A stretch of DNA of 63,355 nt, from the NCBI RefSeq assembly GCF_003985125.1, contig NZ_ML133590.1, positions 1 through 63,355 on the forward strand. The letters are read 5' to 3'. The position numbers and the translations under genes were made by a program. The notes beneath the pieces were generated by a model, which was not told the origin of the DNA, made no database searches, and saw only the letters and a program-made list of their open reading frames with translations. Shown piece after piece: positions 17,332 through 25,359 of this stretch. Within the stretch, counting starts at the first letter, position 1. Each line of letters starts with the position of its first letter. This DNA comes from Rhizobium phaseoli. GTDB taxonomy: Bacteria; Pseudomonadota; Alphaproteobacteria; Rhizobiales; Rhizobiaceae.

Positions 17332-18155
17332 AACCCAAACCCGCGGAGCGCTCAACGCGCTTCGCGGACCTCGTCAATAAAGAGGTTGCGGGAGGACAGA
17401 CAATGGCCAGGGCATTGCAGACAACGAACGATTCCATTCTCATGCATCAAATTCTCACCCAGCTCGAAGCAACGTTGGAAGCGACGAATTCGGTCGTTCA
17501 AGAGCTGCTTCGTAACCACGAACCGGGCGCACCCTTCGCAGCGAGCCATAGGACATCGTTGCCTGACGCCGCCTTCTTCGCGAAAGGCGGGCTCGTAGAA
17601 CGGGGCGTCGATGAACCGATACTTATGGCCTTGGCGGAAGATGCCGAACTGGAGCTTCCAATGAAGAGGTTGATTGTCCTTCGAAACGAGCGTTATCAGG
17701 AAAGCCATCCGCGCTATTGGGCGATAGCAAATTTTGACCTGCACTCCAGCAAGCCCCGCCTGTTCGTTTTCGACGTTATCGCTAAAGAGACCAGCTCATA
17801 TCTCTGTGCCCACGGGCGCGGGTCGGAAGGGCCCACCGATGACGGAATCGCTGACGTCTTTTCCAATGTTGAAGGATCTAAGGCAACGTCACTGGGCATC
17901 TATCGATGCGCGGAAACCTATCAGGGGGAAAACGGATACTCGTTGAAGCTCGACGGTCTGGAGGAAACAAATTCACGAGCTCGGTCACGTGCCATCGTAA
18001 TACACGGAGCAGACTACGTGTCGCTCCGATTTTCCCAGCAATACGGCCGGATTGGCAGAAGCGAAGGCTGTCCCGCTTTGGACCACCTAGTGGCTAGGAA
18101 GGTCATTGACCAGCTCAAACAGGGTTCGCTGCTCATTCATTGGAAAACCCCCTAG
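17328..18155 (+). CDS. YkuD_2-type murein L,D-transpeptidase-like protein without signal peptide
   Basis: The gene overlaps the GH46-like gene by ATGA. The 275-residue product has an N-terminal helical segment (about 35-65, ILTQLEATLEATNSVVQELL). It looks like the N-terminal helix of the GH46-like protein. The catalytic domain carries the signature of the YkuD_2/murein L,D-transpeptidase family: IVIHGADYVS (His226) and GRIGRSEGCPALD (Cys248). Such enzymes normally act in the periplasm on peptidoglycan stem peptides. Here no signal peptide or lipobox is visible, so the protein may be held in the cytoplasm until triggered, or exported by another route (inference). Confidence 0.7.
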   Translation: MKPKPAERSTRFADLVNKEVAGGQTMARALQTTNDSILMHQILTQLEATLEATNSVVQELLRNHEPGAPFAASHRTSLPDAAFFAKGGLVERGVDEPILMALAEDAELELPMKRLIVLRNERYQESHPRYWAIANFDLHSSKPRLFVFDVIAKETSSYLCAHGRGSEGPTDDGIADVFSNVEGSKATSLGIYRCAETYQGENGYSLKLDGLEETNSRARSRAIVIHGADYVSLRFSQQYGRIGRSEGCPALDHLVARKVIDQLKQGSLLIHWKTP

Positions 18156-18201
18156 CTCGATGCCCCACGTTGAAGTTCGTTCATTATCTATGGAGGGCAG
18201 T

Positions 18202-19161
18202 ATGGACACTGCTACGATAAGCGAATTCTTTCTGGCAGGACAGGTATCGCTAAATTACGGGACGAGTGATCAATCGTTGCTACGGAATCTCTCGGGCTGC
18301 GCGGCTACAGGGGCGATGCTCTGGACGGTGTCTGATGAGGGCCGCACCATTGAGCGCCTGACGCGAGAAGTCGATGGCTATACACTTTCGGACCGATTTG
18401 CATTGGATCAGTTTATCGAAGGGATTCCCGGATCGTCGGATGACGAACTCGATCTGGAATCCCTGGATTTAGACGTATCGTCAATTTGGCTTTGTGGAGC
18501 GCATTGCAAAGTACGGCGCAAACCGGAAGCAAATGAGATCCTAAATTCAGAAATCCACGCGCGAAAGAGTCGACGACTGCTTGCGAGATTAACGATCGAT
18601 CAAGCAGGTCGACCAGTCGCAGCACAGAGTATCCCTTTTGAGGGAGACGGATCTCTCCGTGCCATGCTCGAAGCTGATCCTTTTTTCTCACCGTTCGAAG
18701 AGCTGCCGACCAAGGAGAACGGAATCGACGTCGAAGGATTAGCTGTTGTGGATGGCCGCGTCTTCATAGGCCTTCGTGGGCCAGTGATCGCAGGTTTTGC
18801 GGTGGTAGCTGAACTGGCGATCGACAATGCGTTCAAGATCCGATCAATACGTCCCTACTTCTTGAACCTCCAAGGCTTGGGAGTTCGAGAGTTGACCAGG
18901 GATGGAGCGAGTATTTTGATTACTGCAGGTCCGGTGGGTGAGGCTCAAGGTGCGTTCGCACTCTACCGTTGGTCTCCTGAACCAGGATCTGTTCCTAGAA
19001 AGGTCTACTCTTGGGGAACGTCGATTGAGAAACCGGAAGGACTATGTTGGTGCGACGTCGGCGGCGAGCGTGGCCTCTTGGTATTATATGACAGTCCCGG
19101 CGATGCCCGTTTGCTGAACGGTGTGTATTCTGCCGATCTGCTCAAGAGGTTGCAGGGGTAA
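18202..19161 (+). CDS. DUF3616 protein (beta-propeller-like)
   Basis: GGAGGG four bases upstream of the ATG at 18202 fixes the start; an upstream in-frame ATG at 18190 overlaps that site. The 319-residue product has the core of DUF3616 proteins (NGIDVEGLAVVDGRVFIGLR followed by GPVIAGFAVV), a domain predicted to form a propeller-like fold. No signal peptide. It follows the L,D-transpeptidase-like gene by 46 bp and closes the caspase cluster. Function unknown; a sensor or binding role in the cluster is inference only. Confidence 0.65.
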   Translation: MDTATISEFFLAGQVSLNYGTSDQSLLRNLSGCAATGAMLWTVSDEGRTIERLTREVDGYTLSDRFALDQFIEGIPGSSDDELDLESLDLDVSSIWLCGAHCKVRRKPEANEILNSEIHARKSRRLLARLTIDQAGRPVAAQSIPFEGDGSLRAMLEADPFFSPFEELPTKENGIDVEGLAVVDGRVFIGLRGPVIAGFAVVAELAIDNAFKIRSIRPYFLNLQGLGVRELTRDGASILITAGPVGEAQGAFALYRWSPEPGSVPRKVYSWGTSIEKPEGLCWCDVGGERGLLVLYDSPGDARLLNGVYSADLLKRLQG

Positions 19162-19230
19162 TCCGATCACTGTGATGGGCCGGCAGGAACGTGAGAAGAG
19201 GGAAGAAAACAAGGCACGCGGGGGTTAGCA

Positions 19231-19431
19231 ATGTCCGCTATTCCGTTCAGCGATGAATTATCACTTTCTCCATCGACGCTCGGACATGCCCCAATCTGGG
19301 AGAGCGCCATGCTTAAGGGAATTATCACGGGCAGCGGCACGGGGATAGTTGTCGGGATGCTTCTCTTGTGGTGGATTCGCCCAAATACCGACTTCAAAAG
19401 AGATTTCCATAGCCGTGTCTCCTTGGCGTGA
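19231..19431 (+). CDS. Small single-pass membrane protein
   Basis: A 66-residue frame with one hydrophobic segment (GIITGSGTGIVVGMLLLWWI). A weak GGGGG stretch precedes the ATG; an internal ATG at 19309 would give a 40-residue version that begins just before the membrane helix. It lies 69 bp downstream of the DUF3616 gene on the same strand. It could be a membrane partner of the caspase cluster, but the coding call itself is uncertain. Confidence 0.35.
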   Translation: MSAIPFSDELSLSPSTLGHAPIWESAMLKGIITGSGTGIVVGMLLLWWIRPNTDFKRDFHSRVSLA

Positions 19432-19576
19432 ATGACACGGCAGATGTAGCTCTGCGGATACTTCGTGTTTAGGGCTATGATACCGCTAGGAAATATTAAG
19501 GGTGATCATGAAACGATCAGCCGACCTATCCAGACAAACTCAGATCCGCAACGCCTCCTCCCATTCTGCGGCGGGT

Positions 19577-19606
19577 GAAAAAAATGCCGCGCCCAAAAGC
19601 GCGGCA
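19577..19606 (-). terminator. Rho-independent terminator for the decayed ABC-transporter genes
   Basis: On the minus strand, a TGCCGCGC / GCGCGGCA stem (8 bp, 6-base loop) is followed by a run of seven T. It sits 57 bp after the end of the permease fragment that ends at 19663, as expected for the last gene of a sugar ABC operon. Confidence 0.75.
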
Positions 19607-19662
19607 GAGGTGGCCTTCGGAGGAAAAGGTTGGGAGATTGATGCGCAAAAGTGCTTGCCGCT

Positions 19663-19935
19663 TCAGCCCTTCACGCCACCCGCGGTCATACCCTCTACGA
19701 TGTGTCGCTGGACATAGAAACCGACCATGGGCGGCAGCTCCCCAGCCAGAACGCCGGCAGCCGCGATCATACCGTAGTTTGCCACACGGCCACTCAGGAA
19801 ATCCCCAATCGCGACGGTTACCGTCTTCGACGGATCGGTGGCGGTTAAGAGCAAGGCATACGGGAACTCGTCCCATGACATGAGCATCGCGAACAAGAAC
19901 GTGGTAGCAAGCCCCGGTCGAAGGGTGAGCGTTCG
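19663..19935 (-). pseudogene. Sugar ABC transporter permease (MalG type), C-terminal part only
   Basis: The minus strand encodes the conserved last third of carbohydrate permeases: LRPGLATTFLFAMLMSWDEF, then ALLLTATDPSKTVTVAIGDF, and the ending QRHIVEGMTAGGVKG. Upstream in the same frame lies unrelated sequence (about 19940-20290), so the start of the gene is missing. The piece that would precede it (EAA loop) is found on the plus strand at 20397-20535. An inversion has therefore split the gene at the end of the EAA loop. Confidence 0.7.
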
Positions 19936-20324
19936 GCTGGTCGAGAGATGGAGGCTATAGGAGCGTTTCATCTCATCGGCCACGACGCGGTTGATCATTT
20001 CGCGATTGCCCTGTGCGTCAATAGATGAATTGGCGGATACCGCCGTCCCACGTCCTGATGTCGGCAAGTAGCTCTGAAGTTCCTCGATGCCGTTCTCGGT
20101 CAGACCCTTCGTGCCATCATCACTGCCATCGCTGACGTAAACCAGTTCGCCCTCGGAGATGTTGTCCGAGTTGGCGAACACCTCTCCGATCAGTTCGAGG
20201 TTCTCGCCGATCATGCTGGCGACTTGCCTGAGTGTGTAGATGAACCTCGAGCGTGCCGTCACGCAGCCTCGCACCGAGCTTTTGCTGGCCAATTCCAGGG
20301 CAAAAGGTACTCGATCGCATCCGT

Positions 20325-20388
20325 TGTCCGCGACTTAGCGAAACGCGTGTCCGCGATTTACTGAAACCACTGTCCAATTTAGTGAAAT
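20325..20388 (+). repeat. Three 23-bp-period direct repeats, IS21-family end remnant
   Basis: TGTCCGCGACTTAGCGAAAC (20325), TGTCCGCGATTTACTGAAAC (20348) and a diverged copy, TGTCCAATTTAGTGAAAT (20371), start exactly 23 bp apart. Multiple TGT-starting repeats near the terminus are a known trait of IS21-family elements, where they bind the IstA transposase. No istA or istB is present, so this is a leftover end. It sits right at the breakpoint of the split permease gene. Confidence 0.6.
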
Positions 20389-20396
20389 CCGCAGTT

Positions 20397-20535
20397 CCGT
20401 TCACGATCTGGCTGATGAAGTCGACGATCGACAACGTGCCGGCCGAGATCGAAGATGCGGCCCGCGCTGACGGGGCAACCCGATTGGGTGCGTTTTTCAG
20501 GGTCGTCGCCCCGCTCATTCGACGTGAGCCGCCTC
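20397..20535 (+). pseudogene. Sugar ABC permease (MalG type), EAA-loop fragment in inverted orientation
   Basis: The plus strand reads FTIWLMKSTIDNVPAEIEDA followed by ARADGATRLGAFFRVVAPLI, the cytoplasmic EAA loop by which such permeases contact their ATPase. The fragment begins directly after the IS21-like repeats and ends about where the minus-strand fragment at 19663-19935 would take over. Both ends are unrelated sequence, so it cannot make a functional protein. Confidence 0.65.
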
Positions 20536-20689
20536 GTCGGAAAAGATCGACCGGAAGATAGAGCAGTTCGAGCTGATGCTGGAGGAGACCGAGGCCCCCA
20601 TGCCGAGGCTGAACTGCGCTCAGGCAAAACCCCTCTGCCGGAGTTGGACGACGCATCCGGAGAAGCCGAAGCGTACATCGGACTCAATC

Positions 20690-20930
20690 TTGGACTCCGT
20701 GGGGTTTCTCGAAAGGTTGAACATGTACGACCAGTTGATCCCCGCCTGAAGAGACGCGACGGACGTCTTCTTCCATGTACTCCCGTGAGTTGGGATTGAT
20801 GATCCCGTCGTTGATGCCATCGACCAAGCCCTGTAGTGCTTGCGAGCCATTCTTGTCGGCGAAACTCTTTGCCATCGGCGTCGAAGAAATGGCCGCCTGA
20901 CGCACCAAGGAGAGTGCCGAAGGTCACACG
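20690..20930 (-). pseudogene. Sugar ABC substrate-binding protein remnant, frameshifted
   Basis: Three minus-strand frames together give one family-like stretch: GGHFFDADGKEF, FADKNGSQALQGLVDGINDG and INPNSREYMEED, then in another frame INWSYMFNLSRNPTESKIES. This order (ligand-domain helix, then NWSYMFNL) is typical of carbohydrate-binding proteins of ABC importers. At least two frameshifts separate the pieces. It belongs to the same decayed operon as the permease fragments. Confidence 0.55.
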
Positions 20931-20948
20931 ACTGCCTCCGACTGTCCC

Positions 20949-21556
20949 ATGGGCAGCACGATCGGGTATACTCGCACGACATGTGACAAGCGAGACGTTA
21001 TTTCGTTAGAGCGCCGGCTGCGGGAACTCAGTATCGCAGAGCCCAACGAGCATCAGGTCACCCTCTGGGAGGCTGTAAGACCGCGCGAGTCCAACATCGC
21101 GGAGATAATCCGGACCGCCCTCTCCGGGAAGCTGCGCACGGTGTCGGCGTTGCCGGGAGTACCAATCCTTCAAGGACTGCGTGTCGTCGTGGATGAGATC
21201 AAGGCGTCGTTCTTTCCCGCGGGAACGATCACGAGGGCGGCAGCGTGCGAGATGCTTCGCCTTAGTGCTTCCGGCATCGGCTCGCTCTTGTCGTATGGCT
21301 GCGTAAAAGCGGAGAAGCTGAGAAGCTGGCGTTCCCGCACGACAATTGGTGGGCGGTCGACCGGCAGGACGCCGAACGCTTTCGTCGCGAGGACATGTCG
21401 CTTCTGGAGTGCCGCGAAATTTCCAAGCGTTCGCAAACCCGGGCTGAGCTCGAATGCCAGCCGGTAGAGGATCGAGCCTGCATTCCCGACGTCGGTGGTT
21501 GCCCAGGTGATCTACGAGCGAAAGTTCGCGGATGCGATCATGACGGATTCGCGTGA
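20949..21556 (+). pseudogene. Unknown protein remnant with a helix-turn-helix-like region, frameshifted
   Basis: The plus frame from 20949 holds sequence that looks coding (ELSIAEPNEHQVTLWEAVRP, IIRTALSGKLRTVSALPG, then TRAAACEMLRLSASGIGSLL, which resembles a helix-turn-helix). From about 21310 the plausible coding moves to another frame (FPHDNWWAVDRQDAERFRRE and on to TGA 21554-21556). The style recalls C-terminal parts of TniQ-like transposition proteins, but I cannot confirm the family. It is probably a broken mobile-element gene. Confidence 0.35.
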
Positions 21557-21672
21557 ATGAAGGGAAGTCATCGTCCCGCTTAATCCAATTCGAAGCCGGA
21601 TGTTGCGTAGGCAGACGTTATACTTTCGCTTGACGCGGCCGAAGAGGCCTTCGTCGGCTACTGGGTGACATT

Positions 21673-21903
21673 CTACTTCACCTTTGATCGCGGCTGCGAT
21701 TCACCTTTGTTGATGGTGGCGGAGAACGCTCCAATCGCACCTCCAACGATGATCTTTATTAGATCAAGAAAAAATCCTGGCGCGTTGTCGACTGTTGGCG
21801 TCGGGAAACTGCTCATACTGACGTACAATAGCGTAAAAATGTACAAAGCTACGATGGGCGCAAGAATTATTAGGTACAATGTTGCTATCTGCTTCACGGG
21901 CAT
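21673..21903 (-). CDS. Small membrane protein with two hydrophobic segments
   Basis: GGGAGG lies about nine bases before the ATG on the minus strand. The 76-residue product has one strong membrane helix (IATLYLIILAPIVALYIFTLLYV) and a weaker second one (IKIIVGGAIGAFSATI). The C-terminus is basic. No family recognised. It is divergent from the exported-protein pair at 22003-23291, about 100 bp away. Confidence 0.5.
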   Translation of the reverse strand: MPVKQIATLYLIILAPIVALYIFTLLYVSMSSFPTPTVDNAPGFFLDLIKIIVGGAIGAFSATINKGESQPRSKVK

Positions 21904-22002
21904 GATGTCTGTCCTCCCAACTTTCGATTGATTATAATGTAGGCCATGCTATCATAAGTCATTCCTAATTTAAAATATCGTCGGGATGTCGGGGAGGCCG
22001 AA

Positions 22003-22293
22003 ATGCTGCACCTAACGGTTCGGAGGAACCTTTCAGTTATTATTGCATTTGCTGCATCTTATTCTGTTGCATCGGGAATGACGGCCTATGAGGCGCGTGA
22101 TGTCTGTGTTGGGCTTGCTGCCGCATATATAAATGCACAGGACAAAACCCATTTCACTTATATCAACGGAAAATTCAAAGTCGAAGGAGACGCGAAGCAG
22201 ATCACGATATTCGAGAATGCCGTCCCCGTGGCGACGATACCCAAATTCGAATATGACAAATACACTGAATGCCTAGAGAAAATGGCAAGATGA
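22003..22293 (+). CDS. Small exported protein sharing a domain with its downstream neighbour
   Basis: A 96-residue product with a signal-type hydrophobic start (LSVIIAFAASYSVASG). The mature part (about residues 29-95) aligns by eye with residues about 41-105 of the next gene's product: ARDVC, GKFKV, TIFEN, a 'V-x-x-A-x-IP-x-F-x-Y' block and ECL-x-K recur in order, including both cysteines. The stop overlaps the next ATG (ATGA), so the two are translated together. The unit looks like a small disulfide-bonded secreted domain; function unknown. Confidence 0.6.
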   Translation: MLHLTVRRNLSVIIAFAASYSVASGMTAYEARDVCVGLAAAYINAQDKTHFTYINGKFKVEGDAKQITIFENAVPVATIPKFEYDKYTECLEKMAR

Positions 22294-23291
22294 AAGTGCG
22301 GGCTTCGCTTTTTGTGTCCACGGCCGTCGCGTTCAACACATGGGCAATGGGCGCGTCTGCTCAGTCTCCTGATGAGCAACGAATTTATATTGCGAGGGAT
22401 GTCTGTGCTGCCTTCACTGCAAAATGGGCCAACGCACCTGGTGGCTCGGTGACGCTTGACGCTGGTAAATTCAAAGTTCGCGGCAATTCGTCAACAGTGA
22501 CAATCTTTGAGAACAGCGTGAAACTCGCTGAGATTCCTGGATTTTCATACTCAAGTTTCAATGAGTGTCTCGACAAAATCATCAATGGATTGGAGCAGTC
22601 CCGAAAGTCTGCCGAGAGTAAACATCAGGTCGAAGCGTTTACGGCAGGTGCGGAACTGGGCGCATTGCTAAGCATCGGGAAATGCCTCCGCTCCGCAGCG
22701 ATGGGCGGCTTCTACCTTGGTGATATGGATCAAGGAGGCAGTCCCATTCCAGGCAATACGTTATCAAAGATGGTAGCGGCCATAGGTAAGAGCGTCGGCA
22801 AGCGGCTGAGCCGTGTCAGCGGCGAAGACTTGAACGTAAGTTTAGACAATCGAGTGAGCTACTACCGATTTGTTCAAGGCAGAGAAGTCCCCTACTTCGA
22901 CACGCAAGACGCGGTCACCATAACGTCAGCACTAGAAGACTACTTGCCCCCAGACCTCGTTGATTATTGGCAAGGTGGCATTCTGGTTGGAAAGATGGGC
23001 ACGGAATTCAAGTTTGCGGTCTCATTCGCTCAAATTTTGTCGGATGCGCGGGGACGATTTGATGCGCGTTCTATGCGTGCCCAACAATTTTTTCCGCCAA
23101 CTCTTCAATGCCTGAGTAATGCGTACAACGATGACATTGCAAACCTTCAGGGTTTCGACGGCATTCTCGGGTCGAATTTCGCCCCCCCGGGCATCAATGA
23201 TGCGGTCGACTTGCAGAGCGGCGCGGAAATAGAGAAACGCTTTAGAGAAGATGTGATCGACCCCATACGTTCTGAACTTAAGGCAAATTGA
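22290..23291 (+). CDS. Exported protein: shared N-terminal domain plus unknown C-terminal domain
   Basis: The start at 22290 overlaps the upstream stop; the longer frame from 22269 is less likely. The 333-residue product has a signal peptide (LFVSTAVAFNTWAMGASAQ). Residues about 35-100 repeat the domain of the preceding gene (ARDVC, GKFKV, TIFENSV, ECLDKI). The remaining about 230 residues are helical with a few cysteines and match nothing I know. The pair looks like a duplication in which one copy kept or gained a larger C-terminal domain. Confidence 0.6.
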   Translation: MKVRASLFVSTAVAFNTWAMGASAQSPDEQRIYIARDVCAAFTAKWANAPGGSVTLDAGKFKVRGNSSTVTIFENSVKLAEIPGFSYSSFNECLDKIINGLEQSRKSAESKHQVEAFTAGAELGALLSIGKCLRSAAMGGFYLGDMDQGGSPIPGNTLSKMVAAIGKSVGKRLSRVSGEDLNVSLDNRVSYYRFVQGREVPYFDTQDAVTITSALEDYLPPDLVDYWQGGILVGKMGTEFKFAVSFAQILSDARGRFDARSMRAQQFFPPTLQCLSNAYNDDIANLQGFDGILGSNFAPPGINDAVDLQSGAEIEKRFREDVIDPIRSELKAN

Positions 23292-23570
23292 TCGGTGATG
23301 CATCGAGCCCAACAGAGACAGACCTCATTGCTCGATCCGAGAGCGGAAAATGCTCACTGCATGCGATTCGACACATTATAATGGTCTGCGTGGAATGTCC
23401 GCTTAGCTCCGCGGTTATCCGACCTTGGCGCGTCACTTAATTATTGGCGCGGGCTATTTTCTAGCCGCCACCGTCAAATTCGATCCATACATTATTTTTT
23501 ACACATTCCGGCTAATACGTCCACCTCGTAAGCATATTAAGGCGTGATGTAGTGGTTTTGAGGAGTGAAG

Positions 23571-24002
23571 ATGCCGCCTAATGGCATCAATTGGAGCGAG
23601 TACCCATGGCCGACGATCCTGCGGCAGATGTCGCTATATGCGCATCGATTGATGCGCAGACGTGCCTTCGCGGGAGCCGACATATCAGCCGAGGACCTCG
23701 TGCCGTCTGCGGTGGAAAAGACCATGAGAGGCGCGCGTGTGTGGAAGTGGGAGTCCACAGGCGTAGTCAACCACCTCATGGGCGTGGTTTCCAGTGAACT
23801 CTATGACCGGGTACGACAATCAAAAAGGTTCAGCGCCGATGTTCTGATCGAAGGCGCCGTGAACATTCTGGCCAGCCAGAACAAAGTGTCGAGGAGACCC
23901 TAGCGGAAAGACGAACTGGCCTCGTTTTTGAATTTCGCCAAAATCGGGGACAAGGAGGTTGCGGGAATTGAGCGCCAACGAGCAGGCACACCAATTCGTT
24001 AG
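23571..24002 (+). pseudogene. Sigma-70 region-2-like protein, broken by frameshifts
   Basis: GAGGAGTGAAG precedes the ATG at 23571. The first 100 codons resemble sigma-factor region 2 (SLYAHRLMRRRAFAGADISA, EDLVPSAVEKTM, then GVVSSELYDRVR). Near 23880 the expected continuation (SVEETLAERR) lies in the +1 frame, while the later part (KDELASFLNFAKIGDKEVAG) is back in the original frame after an in-frame stop. Two compensating frameshifts or a small local error explain this. Region 4 is missing. Probably an inactivated ECF-like sigma or related regulator. Confidence 0.5.
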
Positions 24003-24077
24003 AACAGAGCAAGAACATCTATTTACTTAGCGTTAAAACTCGCTAGCCTACAATCGCATATTATCTAGGAGACTCCC

Positions 24078-24299
24078 GTGGCGGTGGCTGCAAAAAAGAA
24101 GCTGGTGTTGCCTCACTGCCGTTTCTGCGGTCGTGAGTGGCTACCTGCCGAACATGTTTCGGCCAGTCTTGCGTATTGCGACGAGTGTCGTGAAGAGCGC
24201 CTCGCGTTTACGCGGGCCAGAGTCACAGGCATTGAGATTGTCCGCGGACGTAACGGCGAGCAGGTGATGGTCCCGGTGAAACGCGGCGCCGCTACTTGA
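24078..24299 (+). CDS. Small zinc-ribbon-like protein
   Basis: A GTG start at 24078 follows AGGAG at a good distance. The 73-residue product has two CxxC-type pairs, CRFCG (near residue 15) and CDECR (near residue 34), the pattern of a small zinc-binding ribbon, then a short basic C-terminus. It is probably a nucleic-acid- or protein-binding accessory protein. It is convergent with the kinase gene, overlapping its 3' end by 8 bp. Confidence 0.5.
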   Translation: MAVAAKKKLVLPHCRFCGREWLPAEHVSASLAYCDECREERLAFTRARVTGIEIVRGRNGEQVMVPVKRGAAT

Positions 24300-25359
24300 C
24301 GGCCCGCTCGGCAAAGAACGACTGAAGCGACGAGTACATCGCCTTTGTCTTGTCGCCTTTCGCGCTTGCTTTCAGCGATCGCTTGGCATTTCCGCTCAGG
24401 TCCTCGGACCAGGCGCGCCAGTTCTCACCCGGCTGACCGAGATAACCTTCCCATTCCACGCGGACGCGGCGCTTTCCCTTTGTCAGTGCCCACGCGATCT
24501 TGTCCTCACCGACGGTGCATGTCCATGGCTCGACCGGCGGGAGCTTCGTGATGGAGTTCACAGCCGCGCCGAGAGACGGGCAGCGGTCATTAGCACTCGG
24601 CTTGCAAAGCTTGTTCGCCAGCATTCGCCAAGGCAGCGGTATATGGGGCAAGTAGAGCATTTTCGACGACAGGCGCGGCTCCCCCTCCGCATCAACCTCG
24701 ATGACGCAGTTCTTTCCCTGCCGGAAAAACCAATGATCGCCCGACAGCAGGTTTATGAACGTCACGCCGAGCGAGTAGACGTCGGATAGCTGTGAACACG
24801 CCTTCTCGCCGAGAACTTCCGGAGCCCAGTAAACCGCCGTTCCATATGGCGTGGCAAACCCGAACTGGAGGTCGTCGGTGACGAAGCCGAAATCGCCGAC
24901 CTTAACGTGGCCGTCTCCCTTCAAGAGTATGTTGTCGGGTTTGATGTCTCGGTGGAGGTAGCCGTGCCCGTGTATGTAGTTCAGGCCGATAGCGGCTTCG
25001 CAAATGATCCGCTTTGCCTCTGACAGGAAGACGACGTTCTTCTCTGTAACCTGCCGGGCAGATTTGCCCTCGCAGTATTCCATGACCAGAAGAAATTCCT
25101 CGTCTCCCTTGCTTCGCAAGACATGGTGAATCTTAACGACATGGCCATGTTCGAGCGCCTTGAGGTGCTGGCCTTCCTTCAAGGCCGCTGCGCATGCATT
25201 CTCCCAGGCAACATCTGAATCGAATTTCGACTTGAAGAAGCTCTTGGCCGCCACCTCACCATGCAACGGGTCGAGGTAACGGCTCACTTCGCCAAAGGCC
25301 CCGTCGCCGATGGGGCCAAGGAGTGTCAGCGTCGATACATAATCTTTGGAGCCGTCCAT
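24292..25359 (-). CDS. Hanks-type serine/threonine protein kinase
   Basis: The start at 25359 overlaps the stop of the upstream gene (TGATG). The 355-residue product has all main kinase features: Gly-rich loop GPIGDGAFGEV (15-25), Lys39 in VAAKSF, HRDIKPDN (136-143, catalytic Asp138), DFG (156-158) and a PE-type WAPEV segment (178-182). After about 270 comes a C-terminal extension of about 85 residues without known motifs. No membrane helix, so it is cytoplasmic, unlike PASTA-type kinases. The neighbours are a RuvC/DUF3010-like protein and, divergently, PRTase-DprA-HAD genes. This suggests a signalling or conflict role. Confidence 0.85.
   Translation of the reverse strand: MDGSKDYVSTLTLLGPIGDGAFGEVSRYLDPLHGEVAAKSFFKSKFDSDVAWENACAAALKEGQHLKALEHGHVVKIHHVLRSKGDEEFLLVMEYCEGKSARQVTEKNVVFLSEAKRIICEAAIGLNYIHGHGYLHRDIKPDNILLKGDGHVKVGDFGFVTDDLQFGFATPYGTAVYWAPEVLGEKACSQLSDVYSLGVTFINLLSGDHWFFRQGKNCVIEVDAEGEPRLSSKMLYLPHIPLPWRMLANKLCKPSANDRCPSLGAAVNSITKLPPVEPWTCTVGEDKIAWALTKGKRRVRVEWEGYLGQPGENWRAWSEDLSGNAKRSLKASAKGDKTKAMYSSLQSFFAERAVK

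Noticed and set aside
19940..20290. Minus-strand frame continuing upstream of the permease fragment
   Set aside because: It looks partly coding (LELIGEVFANSDNISEGELV) but I cannot place it in any family or find its start, so it is only noted as unrelated sequence joined to the permease piece.
23425..23452. Two TTGGCGCG copies 19 bp apart
   Set aside because: Short direct repeats in a region with no other regulatory context; could be chance.
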